A stretch of DNA of 8,160 nucleotides from Sutterella sp. (GTDB lineage Bacteria; Pseudomonadota; Gammaproteobacteria; Burkholderiales; Burkholderiaceae_F): positions 1-8,160 of the forward strand of contig DNBE01000040.1 of NCBI GenBank assembly GCA_003543795.1. The letters are read 5' to 3'. This document shows, one piece after another, positions 1 through 7,442 of the stretch. The position numbers were made by a program, and so were the translations under genes. How positions within the stretch are numbered: the first letter of the stretch is position 1; the number at the start of each line of letters is the position of its first letter. The notes under the pieces are model-generated. The model worked only from the letters and a program-made list of their open reading frames with translations, made no database searches and was not told where the DNA came from.

Positions 1-780
1 CACTACATGCACGACAAGTACTACTACGAAGCCGCGGAATTGGCGTTAATCGACACTGACGTCAGACGGACGTTCGCGACGGGTATCGCCGGTTTCTCGC
101 ATGTGGTTGATTCGTTAAGCGCGATTAAATACGCGACGGTCAAACCGATTCGAAACGAGGCGGGCATTGCCGTTAGCTACGAAACCGTCGGAGATTTCCC
201 GCGTTACGGAAACGACGATGATCGGGTTGACGCCATCGCGGTCGAACTCTTAAAGACCTTTATCGGTAAGGTCAAAAAACACGCGACCTATCGTCGCTCC
301 GAACCGACGACTTCGATTCTGACCATTACCTCCAACGTCGTCTACGGTAAAGCCACGGGTGACCTTCCCGATAGAAGAAAGGCGGGAGAACCGCTTTCGC
401 CCGGCGCCAATCCTTGCTACGGCGCGGAACAATCGGGGTTGCTCGCGTCTTTAAATTCGGTCGCGAAACTTCCCTATGAGTTCGCGCTCGACGGTATTTC
501 TAATACCCAGACGATCGCGCCTGCCGCGCTCGGGCATACAGAAGACGAACAAGCGGAAAATCTAAAGCGCGTGATGGACGGGTATTTCGCCAAAGGCGCT
601 CACCACTTAAACGTCAACGTCTTCGGCACGGAAAAACTGATCGACTGCATGAACCATCCCGAAAAACCGGAATACGCCAACTTCACCATCCGCGTTTCGG
701 GCTACGCCGTCAAATTCATCGATTTGACCCGCGAGCAGCAACTCGACGTCATCGCGCGCACTTGCCACAAGGTGCTCTAA
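1..780 (+). CDS. pflB: Pyruvate formate-lyase (formate C-acetyltransferase), C-terminal part
   Basis: Glycyl-radical enzyme that converts pyruvate and CoA to acetyl-CoA and formate in the anaerobic cytoplasm. The reading frame is open at base 1 (His-Tyr precede the first Met at 7-9), so this is the 3' end of a gene that begins outside the window. About 259 of the family's usual ~760 residues are present. The visible part follows E. coli PflB closely: HYMHDKY at the start, [31 protein letters not shown] and DGIS. The glycyl-radical motif RVSGYAV is at 691-711, with the radical Gly codon at 700-702. The paired active-site cysteines lie upstream and cannot be checked. The activase gene starts 10 nt after the stop, which fits a PFL operon. 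The close match makes a diol dehydratase or other glycyl-radical enzyme unlikely. Confidence 0.96.
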   Translation, partial: HYMHDKYYYEAAELALIDTDVRRTFATGIAGFSHVVDSLSAIKYATVKPIRNEAGIAVSYETVGDFPRYGNDDDRVDAIAVELLKTFIGKVKKHATYRRSEPTTSILTITSNVVYGKATGDLPDRRKAGEPLSPGANPCYGAEQSGLLASLNSVAKLPYEFALDGISNTQTIAPAALGHTEDEQAENLKRVMDGYFAKGAHHLNVNVFGTEKLIDCMNHPEKPEYANFTIRVSGYAVKFIDLTREQQLDVIARTCHKVL

Positions 781-790
781 GGCGCTCAAA

Positions 791-1546
791 GTGGTGAATT
801 CGGGGGTTACGGGACGCATTCACTCGTTTGAGACCTTCGGCTCGGTCGACGGGCCGGGGGTTCGGTTCGTCGTCTTTATGCAGGGCTGTAAGATGCGTTG
901 CCGCTACTGCCATAACCCCGATACCTGGCGATTGCGTGCGCCCGACATGATTGAAGCGACAGCTTCCGAAGTGTTCGAGCGCGCGTTTCGTTATCGAGAA
1001 TATTGGGGTGACGTGGGCGGCATTACGGTTAGCGGCGGCGAACCGATGTTGCAAATGCCTTTCGTGACGGAACTTTTTACGCTTGCGAAAGCGGCCGGTG
1101 TTTCGACTGCGCTCGATACGTCGGGCGCGCTTTTTTCTGACGATGAAAAAACGCTCGAATCTATCGATAGGCTTTTATCGGTGACGGACTTAGTGCTTCT
1201 TGATATCAAGCATATCGATGAGGCGGCGCATCGGAAATTAACGGGCTTTACGAACGCGCCCGTTTTGGCTTTCGCTCGCTATCTCAATCAAATCGGAAAA
1301 CCCGTTTGGATTCGACACGTGCTCGTTTCGGGTTTTACGGACGACAAAGAAGCGCTTACGCGCTTATCGGACTTCATCGCGACGCTATCGAACGTCCGTA
1401 AAGTCGAAGTCCTTCCCTTTCATAATTTCGCGCAATTTAAGTGGCAAAAACTCGGGATTCGCTACACGCTCGACGATTCGGCGATTCCGAGTCAAATTGC
1501 TATCGAAGCCGCGAAAAGAATTCTTCAAATCGAAGCCAAAGGATGA
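791..1546 (+). CDS. pflA: Pyruvate formate-lyase-activating enzyme (radical SAM)
   Basis: Radical SAM enzyme that uses a [4Fe-4S] cluster and S-adenosylmethionine to place the glycyl radical on PflB. The protein is 251 residues (E. coli PflA: 246). The cluster motif CxxxCxxC is C33-KMR-C37-RY-C40, just after the family segment VDGPGVRF (19-26). The SAM-contacting GGE motif is in SGGEP (81-85). LDTSG (108-112), LVLLDIKH (134-141) and VWIRHVLVSG (172-181) are also typical. No ATG is available near the N-terminus, so the start is GTG at 791 (a second GTG follows at 794). TAAGG at 778-782, overlapping the pflB stop, is the likely ribosome binding site at about 8 nt spacing. The short form lacks the extra ferredoxin-like cluster domain of some activases. 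Its place between pflB and the acetate-CoA ligase implies co-transcription. Confidence 0.96.
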   Translation: MVNSGVTGRIHSFETFGSVDGPGVRFVVFMQGCKMRCRYCHNPDTWRLRAPDMIEATASEVFERAFRYREYWGDVGGITVSGGEPMLQMPFVTELFTLAKAAGVSTALDTSGALFSDDEKTLESIDRLLSVTDLVLLDIKHIDEAAHRKLTGFTNAPVLAFARYLNQIGKPVWIRHVLVSGFTDDKEALTRLSDFIATLSNVRKVEVLPFHNFAQFKWQKLGIRYTLDDSAIPSQIAIEAAKRILQIEAKG

Positions 1547-1549
1547 TTT

Positions 1550-3652
1550 ATGAGTTTAGATAACATTATGAAACCCGCTAGCGTCGCTGTGATCGGCGCT
1601 TCGACGCGCGAACATACGATCGGTAACGACATCCTGAAGCGCTTAATTGCTTACGGGTTTCAAGGACGCATCTATCCCGTCAATCCGAAAGGCGGCACAA
1701 TCGAGGGTCTTGAGGCCGTCACCGATATCGAGTTGCTGCCTGAGGGCGTCGATTTCGGCTTAATCGTTGTCAACGCCTCTCGCGTTTTAGACGCGATCGA
1801 TAAGTGTCACGCTAAAGGCATTCGCGGTGTATGCGTCATTTCCGCGGGGTTTAAAGAAACCGGAAGCGAAGGCGCTGCGCTTGAAAAAGCGCTCGCGCAA
1901 AAAGTCCGTGACTACGGGATGACGCTCGTGGGCCCCAACTGCTTAGGGGTTGTGAACACCCATCCGACTTATCGCTTAGACGCCTGCTTTGCCGAAAGTT
2001 TGCCCAAGCGCGGTGACATCGGTTTTATTTCTCAATCGGGCGCTTTGGGCGGCGGTATCCTCAATATTTTGGAAGACCTCGGGGTCGGATTCGCGCAATT
2101 TATCTCCGTCGGTAACGCGGCCGACGTTACCCCCGAAAAAGCCATCGCTTATTGGGAAAAAGAAGACGACGTGGGTCAGATTCTTCTTTATATGGAATCG
2201 ATTCAAGACCCGAAGGCCTTTAGAGAAAACGCGATGCGAACGACCAAGGTCAAACCCGTTCTCGCGCTTAAAGCCGGACGCTCGGCCGCGGGCGCAAGCG
2301 CGGCCTCTTCTCACACGGGGTCGCTCGCCGGCGCGGATCGCGCGGCCGACGCCCTCCTGAAGCAATGCGGCGTCATTCGCGAAGCGTCCCTAAAAGATCT
2401 TTTTAGTAGCGCGAAGGCCTTTGCGACCTGTCCCCTTCCTGCCGGCAAACGCGTTGCCATCGTGACGAATTCGGGCGGCCCCGCCATTATGGCGACCGAC
2501 GCTTGCGAAGCCAAGGGTTTGACGATGGCGCAATTGAGCGAAGAAACGAAAGCGCACCTAAGAAGTTTTTTACCCGCGGCCGCCTCCGTTAAAAATCCCG
2601 TCGACATGATCGCTTCGGCGCCGCTCGAGCACTACGAAAAAACCGTTCGCGCGGTGCTCGAAGACGAAGGCGTCGACATGGTTCTTGTGATTTACCTGCC
2701 CTTCTTGGGACTTAAAGATACGGACGTCGCGCAAAAATTAATCGAGATTCGTCGCCAATATGCCGATAAACCGTTAGCGGGCGTCTTTATGACAGACAGC
2801 GCCTTCTTTACGGGTCTCGGGAAATTAGAACCGAATCTCCCCTTTTATATGTATGCCGAAGACGGTATCGAAGCGTTTGAGCGCTTGGTAAGACAAGCCG
2901 CTTGGATGAAAAGAGAAGGCGAGTTCGAGCCCGAACTCGAAGTCAAAAAGGAAGTCGTCTCCGACATTTTTGAAGCGGTCAGACGCGACGCGAGACGGTC
3001 TTTGACGACTGCCGAAAGTATTGCCGTGCTTGATGCCTACGGGGTTCGTGTTTGTCGCTCGGGTTTTGCGAAAGATCGTGAGGCGCTTGCCGCAATCGGC
3101 GCCAAAGTCGGTTACCCCGTCGTTATGAAGATGAGTTCGAAGAAAACGTCTCACAAGACCGACGTCGGAGGCGTCGTCGTGGGTATTCGTGACGAAGCAG
3201 CGCTTTTAGCCGCCTACGACGCTTTACTTGAACGCTTAAAAGCCAAAGACGCGCTCGAGGGGCTTGAAGGCGTCATTATTCAAGAATATATCCAAGCTAC
3301 TCGTGAATTCGTTTGCGGGATCGCGACCGATCCCCAATACGGACCTTTGATGATGTTCGGTTTGGGCGGCGTTTTCGTCGAAAGTTTAGGAGATGTCGTC
3401 TTTAGACTCGCGCCGTTGAGTTGCGCGGACGCGCGTGAGATGGTCCGAGGAATTCGCGCTAAGAAGTTACTCGGTAACGTGCGCGGGTTCGCGAGTGCCC
3501 AGGTCGATAAAATCGAAGAGACGCTTTTAAGACTTTCAAGGCTCGTGGGCGACTTCCCCGAAATCGCCGAACTCGATATCAACCCGCTCATGGTCGCGAA
3601 TGCTACGGGTGAACCCGTCGCGGTCGACGCGCGAATCGAGTTAAAAGCTTAA
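1550..3652 (+). CDS. Acetate-CoA ligase (ADP-forming), fused alpha-beta type
   Basis: Predicted NDP-forming acyl-CoA synthetase: acetyl-CoA + ADP + Pi gives acetate + CoA + ATP, or the reverse. The 700 residues hold, in order, a CoA-binding Rossmann domain (about 1-130, with VIGAS at 14-18 and VGPNCLG at 127-133), a succinyl-CoA-ligase-like domain (about 150-290, with SQSGALG at 161-167), a third ligase domain (about 300-450), and a C-terminal ATP-grasp domain (about 480-700). The presumed phosphohistidine is H255 in SSHTGSLAG. A second conserved His, H535 in SHKTDVGG, lies in the ATP-grasp part and fits the phosphate-relay mechanism known for this family. AAAGGA at 1538-1543 lies 6 nt before the ATG, and the gap to pflA is 3 nt, so the genes are one operon. 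No GNAT domain follows, so it is not a PatZ/Pat-type protein acetyltransferase. Substrate range (acetate, propionate, other acids) cannot be read from sequence; acetate is inferred from the PFL context. Confidence 0.9.
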   Translation: MSLDNIMKPASVAVIGASTREHTIGNDILKRLIAYGFQGRIYPVNPKGGTIEGLEAVTDIELLPEGVDFGLIVVNASRVLDAIDKCHAKGIRGVCVISAGFKETGSEGAALEKALAQKVRDYGMTLVGPNCLGVVNTHPTYRLDACFAESLPKRGDIGFISQSGALGGGILNILEDLGVGFAQFISVGNAADVTPEKAIAYWEKEDDVGQILLYMESIQDPKAFRENAMRTTKVKPVLALKAGRSAAGASAASSHTGSLAGADRAADALLKQCGVIREASLKDLFSSAKAFATCPLPAGKRVAIVTNSGGPAIMATDACEAKGLTMAQLSEETKAHLRSFLPAAASVKNPVDMIASAPLEHYEKTVRAVLEDEGVDMVLVIYLPFLGLKDTDVAQKLIEIRRQYADKPLAGVFMTDSAFFTGLGKLEPNLPFYMYAEDGIEAFERLVRQAAWMKREGEFEPELEVKKEVVSDIFEAVRRDARRSLTTAESIAVLDAYGVRVCRSGFAKDREALAAIGAKVGYPVVMKMSSKKTSHKTDVGGVVVGIRDEAALLAAYDALLERLKAKDALEGLEGVIIQEYIQATREFVCGIATDPQYGPLMMFGLGGVFVESLGDVVFRLAPLSCADAREMVRGIRAKKLLGNVRGFASAQVDKIEETLLRLSRLVGDFPEIAELDINPLMVANATGEPVAVDARIELKA

Positions 3653-3668
3653 AAAAGTTTTAGATGTT

Positions 3669-3705
3669 AAAAAGGCTGCCCTTTTAAAAAGGACAGCCTT
3701 TTTTT
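3669..3705. terminator. Bidirectional rho-independent terminator between convergent operons
   Basis: The left arm AAAAAGGCTG (3669-3678) pairs with CAGCCTTTTT (3694-3703). After one C/A mismatch (3679/3693) the stem continues with two C-G pairs and T-A pairs to a small T/A loop. Seven T follow on the plus strand (3699-3705) and five A precede the stem (3669-3673), giving a T-tail on both strands. It lies 17 nt after the ligase stop and 15 nt past the ctpA stop on the opposite strand, so it can end both transcripts. Confidence 0.9.
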
Positions 3706-3719
3706 AAACGAAAGTTCGG

Positions 3720-5096
3720 TTAGGAAGCCGGCGTTAACAACTTTTCGCCTTTAAAGAAACGCAAGACTTCTTGAAGTTGGAAGTCGTCCGCGTCGCCGAA
3801 CTTGTAGCGTTTTTTCTCGGTCGTTTCTTTTGAGGCAATTTCGGTTTTTTTCTTAGCGGGTTTTGCTTTCGCTTTGGAAGCCGCGCCCACGTTTTCCGAA
3901 ATCAGATGGCCGGCCAAATCTTCCTCACGGATACCGAAAGTCGGGTAATTGCCTTTTTCGGTATCCCAGACATAGATGTCCGGCGTAATGCCTTTGGCCT
4001 GAATCGTGCGACCGCTCGGCGTGTAGTAGCGAGCCGTCGTAATCTTAATCCCCGTCATGACTTTTTTCTTATTCGTGAGGCCCAAAGGCAAAATGCTTTG
4101 TACCGAACCTTTCCCGAAAGAACGATCGCCTAAAAGCGTTCCCCGATGATGGTCTTGCAAGGCGCCCGCGACGATTTCACTTGCAGACGCGCTAGCCGCG
4201 TTAATGAGGACGGCAAGCGGGATGCGCTCGATACGCGCGCTTAACCCCTTGACTTCGTCAACGTCATCCTTCCAAAGATAATCTGCAGGGACGCTTTTAA
4301 GTTCTGAAATCGATTCTTGGTTTTTACCGCGCGTCGAAACCACAGGAACATTCGGCTTAATGAAAATAGACGAAACGCCGACGGCGGCATTTAAAAGGCC
4401 GCCCGTATTGTTGCGTAAATCAAGGATGATGCCCGAAATCGGTGCCGCGTCGAGTTCCCGACGAATAATTTTGGCAAGGTCGTTTGCGGTGTGATCTTGA
4501 AACTGCGAGATACGCACGAAAAGGTATTGCTTATCGACGCGATGAGATTTCACCGATTGGACGCGAATCATGTCGCGCGTCAATTTAAAGACGAGCGGCT
4601 CGTCTGCCCCTTTTCTCGCGACGATGATTTCGACTTGAGTGCCCGGTTTTCCTCTGAGGCGTTTGACGTTTTCGTTAAGACTTAAACTCGTGGTCGCTTC
4701 GCCGTCGATTTTGACGATGATATCGCCCGAGTGAATGCCCGCTTTTTGCGCGGGTGTGTCATCGATCGGGTTGATGACGAGAACGCCCGCGTTGTCCATA
4801 CTGACTTCCATACCGAGACCGCCGAATTCACCGTCGGTCATCTCTTTGAGTTCTTTGAAGTCTTCTTCGTTTAAATAGGCCGAATGGGGGTCAAGGCCCG
4901 AAACGAGACCCGCCATCGCTTTCTCGAAGAGTTTATCGTCGGAAGTCTCATCCACATAGTAAGACTTAATCTGAGCATAGACTTTCGCGAATTGCCGAAT
5001 TTCCTCAAGCGGAACCGTCACCTCTTGTTTGGCGACGGGCGCGGCATTGACGCCTAAAGATAGGATTAGGCAAATAGCGAGAATGAAATGTCTCAT
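3720..5096 (-). CDS. ctpA: S41-family carboxyl-terminal processing protease with PDZ domain
   Basis: Periplasmic serine protease that recognises C-terminal ends of substrate proteins. With the start at 5096 it has 458 residues: a signal peptide (about 1-19, MRHFILAICL then SLGVNAA), a PDZ domain (about 88-175, with GGLGM at 92-96), and the S41 catalytic core to about 375. The Ser-Lys dyad is visible: nucleophile S304 in SASASE and K329 in FGKGSVQ, 25 residues apart as in known CtpA/CtpB proteins, with Q333 four residues on. A Lys/Ala-rich tail (about 405-430) precedes a short C-terminal segment. I chose this ATG because it overlaps the envC stop as ATGA, the usual form of translational coupling, and gives a clean signal peptide. 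An ATG at 5108 would add four residues (MGRK). Much shorter than E. coli Prc. In Pseudomonas, CtpA degrades peptidoglycan hydrolases; a similar job here is inference from the envC neighbour. Confidence 0.93.
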   Translation of the reverse strand: MRHFILAICLILSLGVNAAPVAKQEVTVPLEEIRQFAKVYAQIKSYYVDETSDDKLFEKAMAGLVSGLDPHSAYLNEEDFKELKEMTDGEFGGLGMEVSMDNAGVLVINPIDDTPAQKAGIHSGDIIVKIDGEATTSLSLNENVKRLRGKPGTQVEIIVARKGADEPLVFKLTRDMIRVQSVKSHRVDKQYLFVRISQFQDHTANDLAKIIRRELDAAPISGIILDLRNNTGGLLNAAVGVSSIFIKPNVPVVSTRGKNQESISELKSVPADYLWKDDVDEVKGLSARIERIPLAVLINAASASASEIVAGALQDHHRGTLLGDRSFGKGSVQSILPLGLTNKKKVMTGIKITTARYYTPSGRTIQAKGITPDIYVWDTEKGNYPTFGIREEDLAGHLISENVGAASKAKAKPAKKKTEIASKETTEKKRYKFGDADDFQLQEVLRFFKGEKLLTPAS

Positions 5097-6499
5097 TTTT
5101 CTACCCATTGCAACGGATTAAGCGGAATCGAAGCGTGGCGAAGTTCGAAATAAAGCGCGGGCTTGCGGCCGATGGCCCCGCCCGTATTACCGACGCTTGC
5201 GATGGTTTCGCCTCGGCGAACTTTCTCGCCGACGTTTCTGTAAAGCGATTCATTGTACGCGTAAACGGACAGAAAACCGCTGCCGTGATCGATATAAAGC
5301 GTGTTGCCCCAGCCTTGGACCCAATCGGAGAAGATGACGGTTCCCGATTCGCAAGCAAGCACGTCGGTGCCTTGGCGAGCCTCGATAAGAACCCCTTTCC
5401 ATTTGGTAGAAATCCCCGAAAGATTTTCTCGGTTTTCCCCGAAACGCCCCGTAATCTTGCCGAGTACCGGCATCATGAGCGTGCCTTTTTTCTTTGAAAA
5501 GGCGTTGTCTGGCGGTACATAAGTCGATTGTTTGGCGCCCGATTTCCCTGCTTGAGCGAGCGCTTTACGACGCTGTTCGCGTTCGCGGTCTGCCAAAATT
5601 TTCTCGATGCGTCTCGAAAGGGCTTCTAAGCGCGCTTGGTCTTTTTCAATCCGCTCGATATTGGCTTTACGCTCATTCATTTCTTTGGTGAGCGTCTCAA
5701 GCGTCGTTCGTCTTTGCTTTTGCGCGTCAAGTAAATTCGAGCGATTTTCTTTTTGTTTATTGAGAATGCTCGATAACGTCTTTTGCTTTTCGATGGTTTC
5801 TTCCGAAATGCTCACAATCGACGTCTTTTTCGCGCTCAAAGTCTGAAAGCGCGTCAGGCCCGCATCCGAAAAATAGGTGAGCGCCGCTTTTTCTCGATCG
5901 GCTGCGTGCGGGTTTCGACCCGAAATCAAGGCTTGCCAGGGATTACGCGTGATATTCACATATTGAGCGCGCGCGATATCGCGAAGCGCGGATTCGGTAC
6001 TTGTCATCTGACCCGTGACCGAACGCTCTTCGTCGCGAAGTTCTCTTAGACGCTTTTCGACGCGCCCTTTTTGGGTGTCGAGGTCGCGTAGACGACTATT
6101 GATTCTCGAAATTTCGACTTCGCTTTTGGCGAGCTCTGAACTCGTTTTTTGGTGTGTGGACTCAATCGCCGAGAGTTGGGACTTCAACGTGTCGAGCTCT
6201 TTTTGTAATTGCGCTTGCTCTTTTTGTAAGGCCGCGCGATTCTGTTCGGTCGCTTCAAGCGAAGTTTTAGTCGCGGGTTTGGGAGCGGGTTTGGATTTGG
6301 TCGCGCTTTTCGCGCTTGGTTTCGTTGCGGTCTTCGCAGTTATTTTAGAAGCGGGCTTCGCGTTTTTGGTCGAAGACTTCGCGCTTGACGTCTGCGCGGC
6401 TTTTTGAACGGGCGCTGCGAGCACGGCGTTTGAAGTCAGAACGCTCGCCGCCGCAAAAGCCGCGATTGAAATCAGAACCGTTAAGCGCGAAGCGACCAT
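5093..6499 (-). CDS. envC: EnvC-like murein hydrolase activator (degenerate LytM domain)
   Basis: Periplasmic activator of septal N-acetylmuramoyl-L-alanine amidases, controlled in E. coli by FtsEX. The 468 residues comprise a signal peptide (about 1-28, ending AVLA), a Lys/Ala/Ser/Thr/Pro-rich linker (about 32-80), two long coiled-coil stretches (about 82-175 and 222-315), and a C-terminal LytM/M23 domain (about 340-465). The zinc ligands of active M23 enzymes are all replaced: W367 and L371 at the HxxxD site, Y415 at the middle His, and A448 and Y450 at HxH. This is the EnvC pattern (E. coli EnvC has WKGMV and LYFE at equivalent places), so it should activate rather than cut. It is longer than E. 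coli EnvC (419 residues), mostly through the linker. The start lies 9 nt after the gpmA stop with no clear Shine-Dalgarno at normal distance, so it probably depends on translation of gpmA. Confidence 0.92.
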   Translation of the reverse strand: MVASRLTVLISIAAFAAASVLTSNAVLAAPVQKAAQTSSAKSSTKNAKPASKITAKTATKPSAKSATKSKPAPKPATKTSLEATEQNRAALQKEQAQLQKELDTLKSQLSAIESTHQKTSSELAKSEVEISRINSRLRDLDTQKGRVEKRLRELRDEERSVTGQMTSTESALRDIARAQYVNITRNPWQALISGRNPHAADREKAALTYFSDAGLTRFQTLSAKKTSIVSISEETIEKQKTLSSILNKQKENRSNLLDAQKQRRTTLETLTKEMNERKANIERIEKDQARLEALSRRIEKILADREREQRRKALAQAGKSGAKQSTYVPPDNAFSKKKGTLMMPVLGKITGRFGENRENLSGISTKWKGVLIEARQGTDVLACESGTVIFSDWVQGWGNTLYIDHGSGFLSVYAYNESLYRNVGEKVRRGETIASVGNTGGAIGRKPALYFELRHASIPLNPLQWVEK

Positions 6500-6508
6500 G
6501 GCGGGTTT

Positions 6509-7255
6509 TTAAGCCGATTTACCTTGATTTTTAACCGCTTCTTGCGCGGCGCGAATCTCCGCCTCGTCGCCCAAGTAGTAGTGGCGAATCGGACGCATTT
6601 CGTCATCAAATTCGTAAACCAAAGGACGACCCGTCGGGATGTTAAGGCCGACGATGGCCTCGTCCGTCATCCCGTCAATATGCTTAATAAGCGCGCGAAG
6701 CGAATTACCGTGAGCGGCAACAAGAACGCGCATCCCCGACTTCACCGCGGGTTCAATCGTTTCTTTCCAATAAGGAATGACGCGATCGACGGTATCTTTA
6801 AGGCACTCCGTTAAAGGAAGTTGCGCTTCGTCTAAAAAAGCGTAGCGAGGGTCGTTTCCCGGATAACGGGGGTCGTCTTTTGTCAAAGCGGGCGGCGGGA
6901 CGTCATAAGAGCGTCGCCAAACGTGGACTTGCTCCTCGCCGAATTTTTTAGCGGTTTCCGCTTTGTTGAGTCCTTGCAAAGCGCCGTAGTGACGTTCGTT
7001 TAAACGCCAGTCTTTAATAACGGGCAGATACAGGCGATCGGTTTCGTCAAGGGCGATATAAAGCGTGCGAATCGCGCGCTTTAAAACGCTCGTAAACGCG
7101 ATATCGAATTCGAGACCGGCTTCACGAATGAGCGCGCCCGCCTTACGCGCTTCGGCCTGACCTTTCTCGGTTAAATCGACGTCGGTCCAGCCGGTAAAGC
7201 GATTTTCGAGATTCCACTGACTTTCCCCGTGGCGCATGAAAACAACGGTAAACAT
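6509..7255 (-). CDS. gpmA: 2,3-bisphosphoglycerate-dependent phosphoglycerate mutase
   Basis: Cytoplasmic glycolytic and gluconeogenic enzyme that interconverts 3- and 2-phosphoglycerate through a phosphohistidine. The protein is 248 residues, the normal length for bacterial GpmA. The histidine phosphatase motif RHGES is at 8-12, with H9 as the phosphorylated residue. [15 protein letters not shown] (18-32) is the dPGM signature. R60, E87 in NERHYG and H182 in [10 protein letters not shown] complete the active site. The ATG at 7255 has a good Shine-Dalgarno (AGGAG, plus-strand 7262-7266) six bases upstream. It is the first gene of a gpmA-envC-ctpA operon and is divergent from the rhodanese gene. 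In E. coli the corresponding place beside envC is held by the unrelated cofactor-independent mutase GpmM. Confidence 0.98.
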   Translation of the reverse strand: MFTVVFMRHGESQWNLENRFTGWTDVDLTEKGQAEARKAGALIREAGLEFDIAFTSVLKRAIRTLYIALDETDRLYLPVIKDWRLNERHYGALQGLNKAETAKKFGEEQVHVWRRSYDVPPPALTKDDPRYPGNDPRYAFLDEAQLPLTECLKDTVDRVIPYWKETIEPAVKSGMRVLVAAHGNSLRALIKHIDGMTDEAIVGLNIPTGRPLVYEFDDEMRPIRHYYLGDEAEIRAAQEAVKNQGKSA

Positions 7256-7261
7256 GAGGGA

Positions 7262-7266
7262 CTCCT
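7262..7266 (-). promoter_or_regulatory. Ribosome binding site of gpmA
   Basis: Minus-strand AGGAG, six bases before the gpmA ATG. It is the clearest Shine-Dalgarno in the three-gene minus-strand operon and fixes the gpmA start. Neither envC nor ctpA has a comparable one. Confidence 0.8.
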
Positions 7267-7328
7267 GAGACGATATTTGAAATACTTAATTCTAATCGTT
7301 TTCCGAGCTTTGCCCTCGAATCGAAGCT

Positions 7329-7346
7329 TCACGATTTCAATCGTGA
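7329..7346. repeat. Inverted repeat, possible operator over the yibN -35 region
   Basis: Perfect 7-bp arms TCACGAT (7329-7335) and ATCGTGA (7340-7346) are separated by TTCA. The outer half ends 17 bp before the putative -10 box of the rhodanese gene, so the repeat covers the -35 region. The GAT-N4-ATC core recalls FNR/CRP-family sites, but the half-site does not match TTGAT or TGTGA well, so I do not assign a regulator. It could instead be a small hairpin or chance. Confidence 0.45.
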
Positions 7347-7360
7347 GCAAGAAGGCAAAA

Positions 7361-7369
7361 TGCTATACT
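7361..7369 (+). promoter_or_regulatory. Putative extended -10 promoter of the yibN-secB operon
   Basis: TGC followed by TATACT (7364-7369) is an extended -10 element with five of six consensus bases. The hexamer 17 bp upstream (TCGTGA, 7341-7346) matches TTGACA at only three positions, as is common with extended -10 promoters. Transcription would start near 7376, leaving a leader of about 67 nt. No other convincing plus-strand promoter lies in the 187-nt region between gpmA and the rhodanese gene. Confidence 0.55.
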
Positions 7370-7386
7370 TTCGCATTCACTAGCGC

Positions 7387-7418
7387 TTCGTCGAAAAATA
7401 TCGAAATTTTTCGGCGAA
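7387..7418 (+). other. Long hairpin in the predicted yibN mRNA leader
   Basis: TTCGTCGAAAAAT (7387-7399) pairs with ATTTTTCGGCGAA (7406-7418) over 13 bp. The only imperfection is a T/G wobble (7391/7414), and the loop is six bases. It sits between the predicted transcription start and the AAAGG ribosome binding site (7432-7436). Five T at 7427-7431 follow after an 8-nt gap, too far for a standard terminator. It may stabilise or attenuate the transcript; function is unknown. Confidence 0.55.
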
Positions 7419-7442
7419 TCAACATATTTTTAAAGGCTTACT

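Noticed and set aside
749..1054. Minus-strand 101-codon ORF across the pflB-pflA junction
   Set aside because: It lies opposite two clearly conserved genes, including the PflA cluster motif, and shows no domain of its own.
1989..2360. Plus-strand 123-codon ORF inside the acetate-CoA ligase gene in another frame
   Set aside because: The ligase frame has all family motifs through this stretch. The alternative product is basic and Pro/Arg-rich with no recognisable domain, typical of a shifted frame in this codon usage.
1550..3652. PatZ/Pat-type protein lysine acetyltransferase
   Set aside because: Those proteins add a GNAT domain to the same ligase-like core and reach nearly 900 residues. This one stops at 700, directly after the ATP-grasp domain, and retains both catalytic histidines.
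5097..5108. Upstream ATG for ctpA giving an extra MGRK
   Set aside because: No ribosome binding site precedes it and it would overlap envC by 16 nt. The ATG at 5096 forms the standard ATGA overlap and starts the signal peptide directly. It remains possible.
6015..6407. Plus-strand 130-codon ORF opposite envC
   Set aside because: Its hydrophobic, Ser/Ala/Val-rich product is the mirror of the Lys/Ala linker and coiled coil of EnvC. It has no convincing ribosome binding site or family features.
7289..7294. TAGAAT on the minus strand as a -10 box for gpmA
   Set aside because: No acceptable -35 hexamer or TGn extension is found at 16-18 bp. The TTGAAA at 7335-7340 (minus strand) is about 40 bp away. 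The real gpmA promoter must lie in this region but I cannot place it.
7329..7346. FNR box for the inverted repeat
   Set aside because: Only three of five bases per half-site agree with TTGAT-N4-ATCAA, so naming FNR would be over-reading.
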